In this document: positions 6,362 through 7,898 of the stretch, piece after piece | Layout: each line of letters opens with the position of its first letter | How positions within the stretch are numbered: position 1 is the first letter of the stretch | Origin: JAEUNX01 sp034004685 | GTDB lineage: Bacteria > Pseudomonadota > Gammaproteobacteria > Burkholderiales > Rhodocyclaceae | Length of the DNA: 7,898 nt | Direction of reading: 5' to 3' | Assembly (NCBI GenBank): GCA_034004685.1 | Contig: JAVEWG010000073.1 | Location: 1 to 7,898 of the forward strand | Notes under the pieces: generated by a model | Seen by the model: the letters and a program-made list of their open reading frames with translations, nothing else | Told to the model about the DNA's origin: nothing | Databases searched by the model: none | Program-made: the position numbers and the translations under genes

Positions 6362-7898
<1,537 letters not shown>

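Overview
The window is GC-rich and densely packed, with every gene on the + strand. It looks like a chromosomal segment of a Gram-negative proteobacterium. A betaproteobacterium is most likely, possibly Rhodocyclales-like, judging from the protein flavour and the pilus gene order; the sequence alone does not fix the genus. It carries two envelope gene blocks back to back and an assembly gap.

Block 1 (1-4283) is the distal part of a type IV pilus minor-pilin operon in the order known from Pseudomonas fimU-pilV-pilW-pilX-pilY1-pilY2-pilE. It contains the last 13 codons of a probable pilW (1-42), pilX (39-617), pilY1 (from 637, 3' end lost), a small secreted PilY2-like protein (5' end lost) and pilE (3831-4283). 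Exactly 100 Ns (3439-3538) separate pilY1 from the pilY2-like gene. The single reading frame that appears to run through the Ns is a chimera of two proteins. PilX and PilE, with PilV/PilW/FimU outside the window, are expected to form the priming complex at the pilus tip, with PilY1 as the calcium-dependent tip adhesin and mechanosensor.

Block 2 (4374-7898) is an LPS-assembly group: a heptose-7-phosphate kinase (hldA/rfaE1), a HCxxGxxR dual-specificity-type phosphatase, and the lipid A flippase msbA (cut by the window end). The three genes abut (2-nt gap, then a 4-nt ATGA overlap) and are probably one transcript. A plausible extended -10 promoter lies in the 90-nt gap after pilE.

The most notable observation is that the kinase is followed in frame by a recognisable but catalytically dead remnant of the HldE nucleotidyltransferase domain: HxGH is replaced by DTAT and the middle of the domain is deleted. 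An automatic 'bifunctional HldE' label would therefore be wrong, and the adenylyltransferase must be supplied elsewhere. Other points are the phosphatase wedged between the kinase and msbA, a cysteine-free PilE ending in an EF-hand-like loop, and 8-nt G or C runs inside the LPS genes. I saw no mobile elements, CRISPR arrays, tRNAs or rRNAs. Nothing here amounts to a clearly new system; the findings are refinements and testable oddities.
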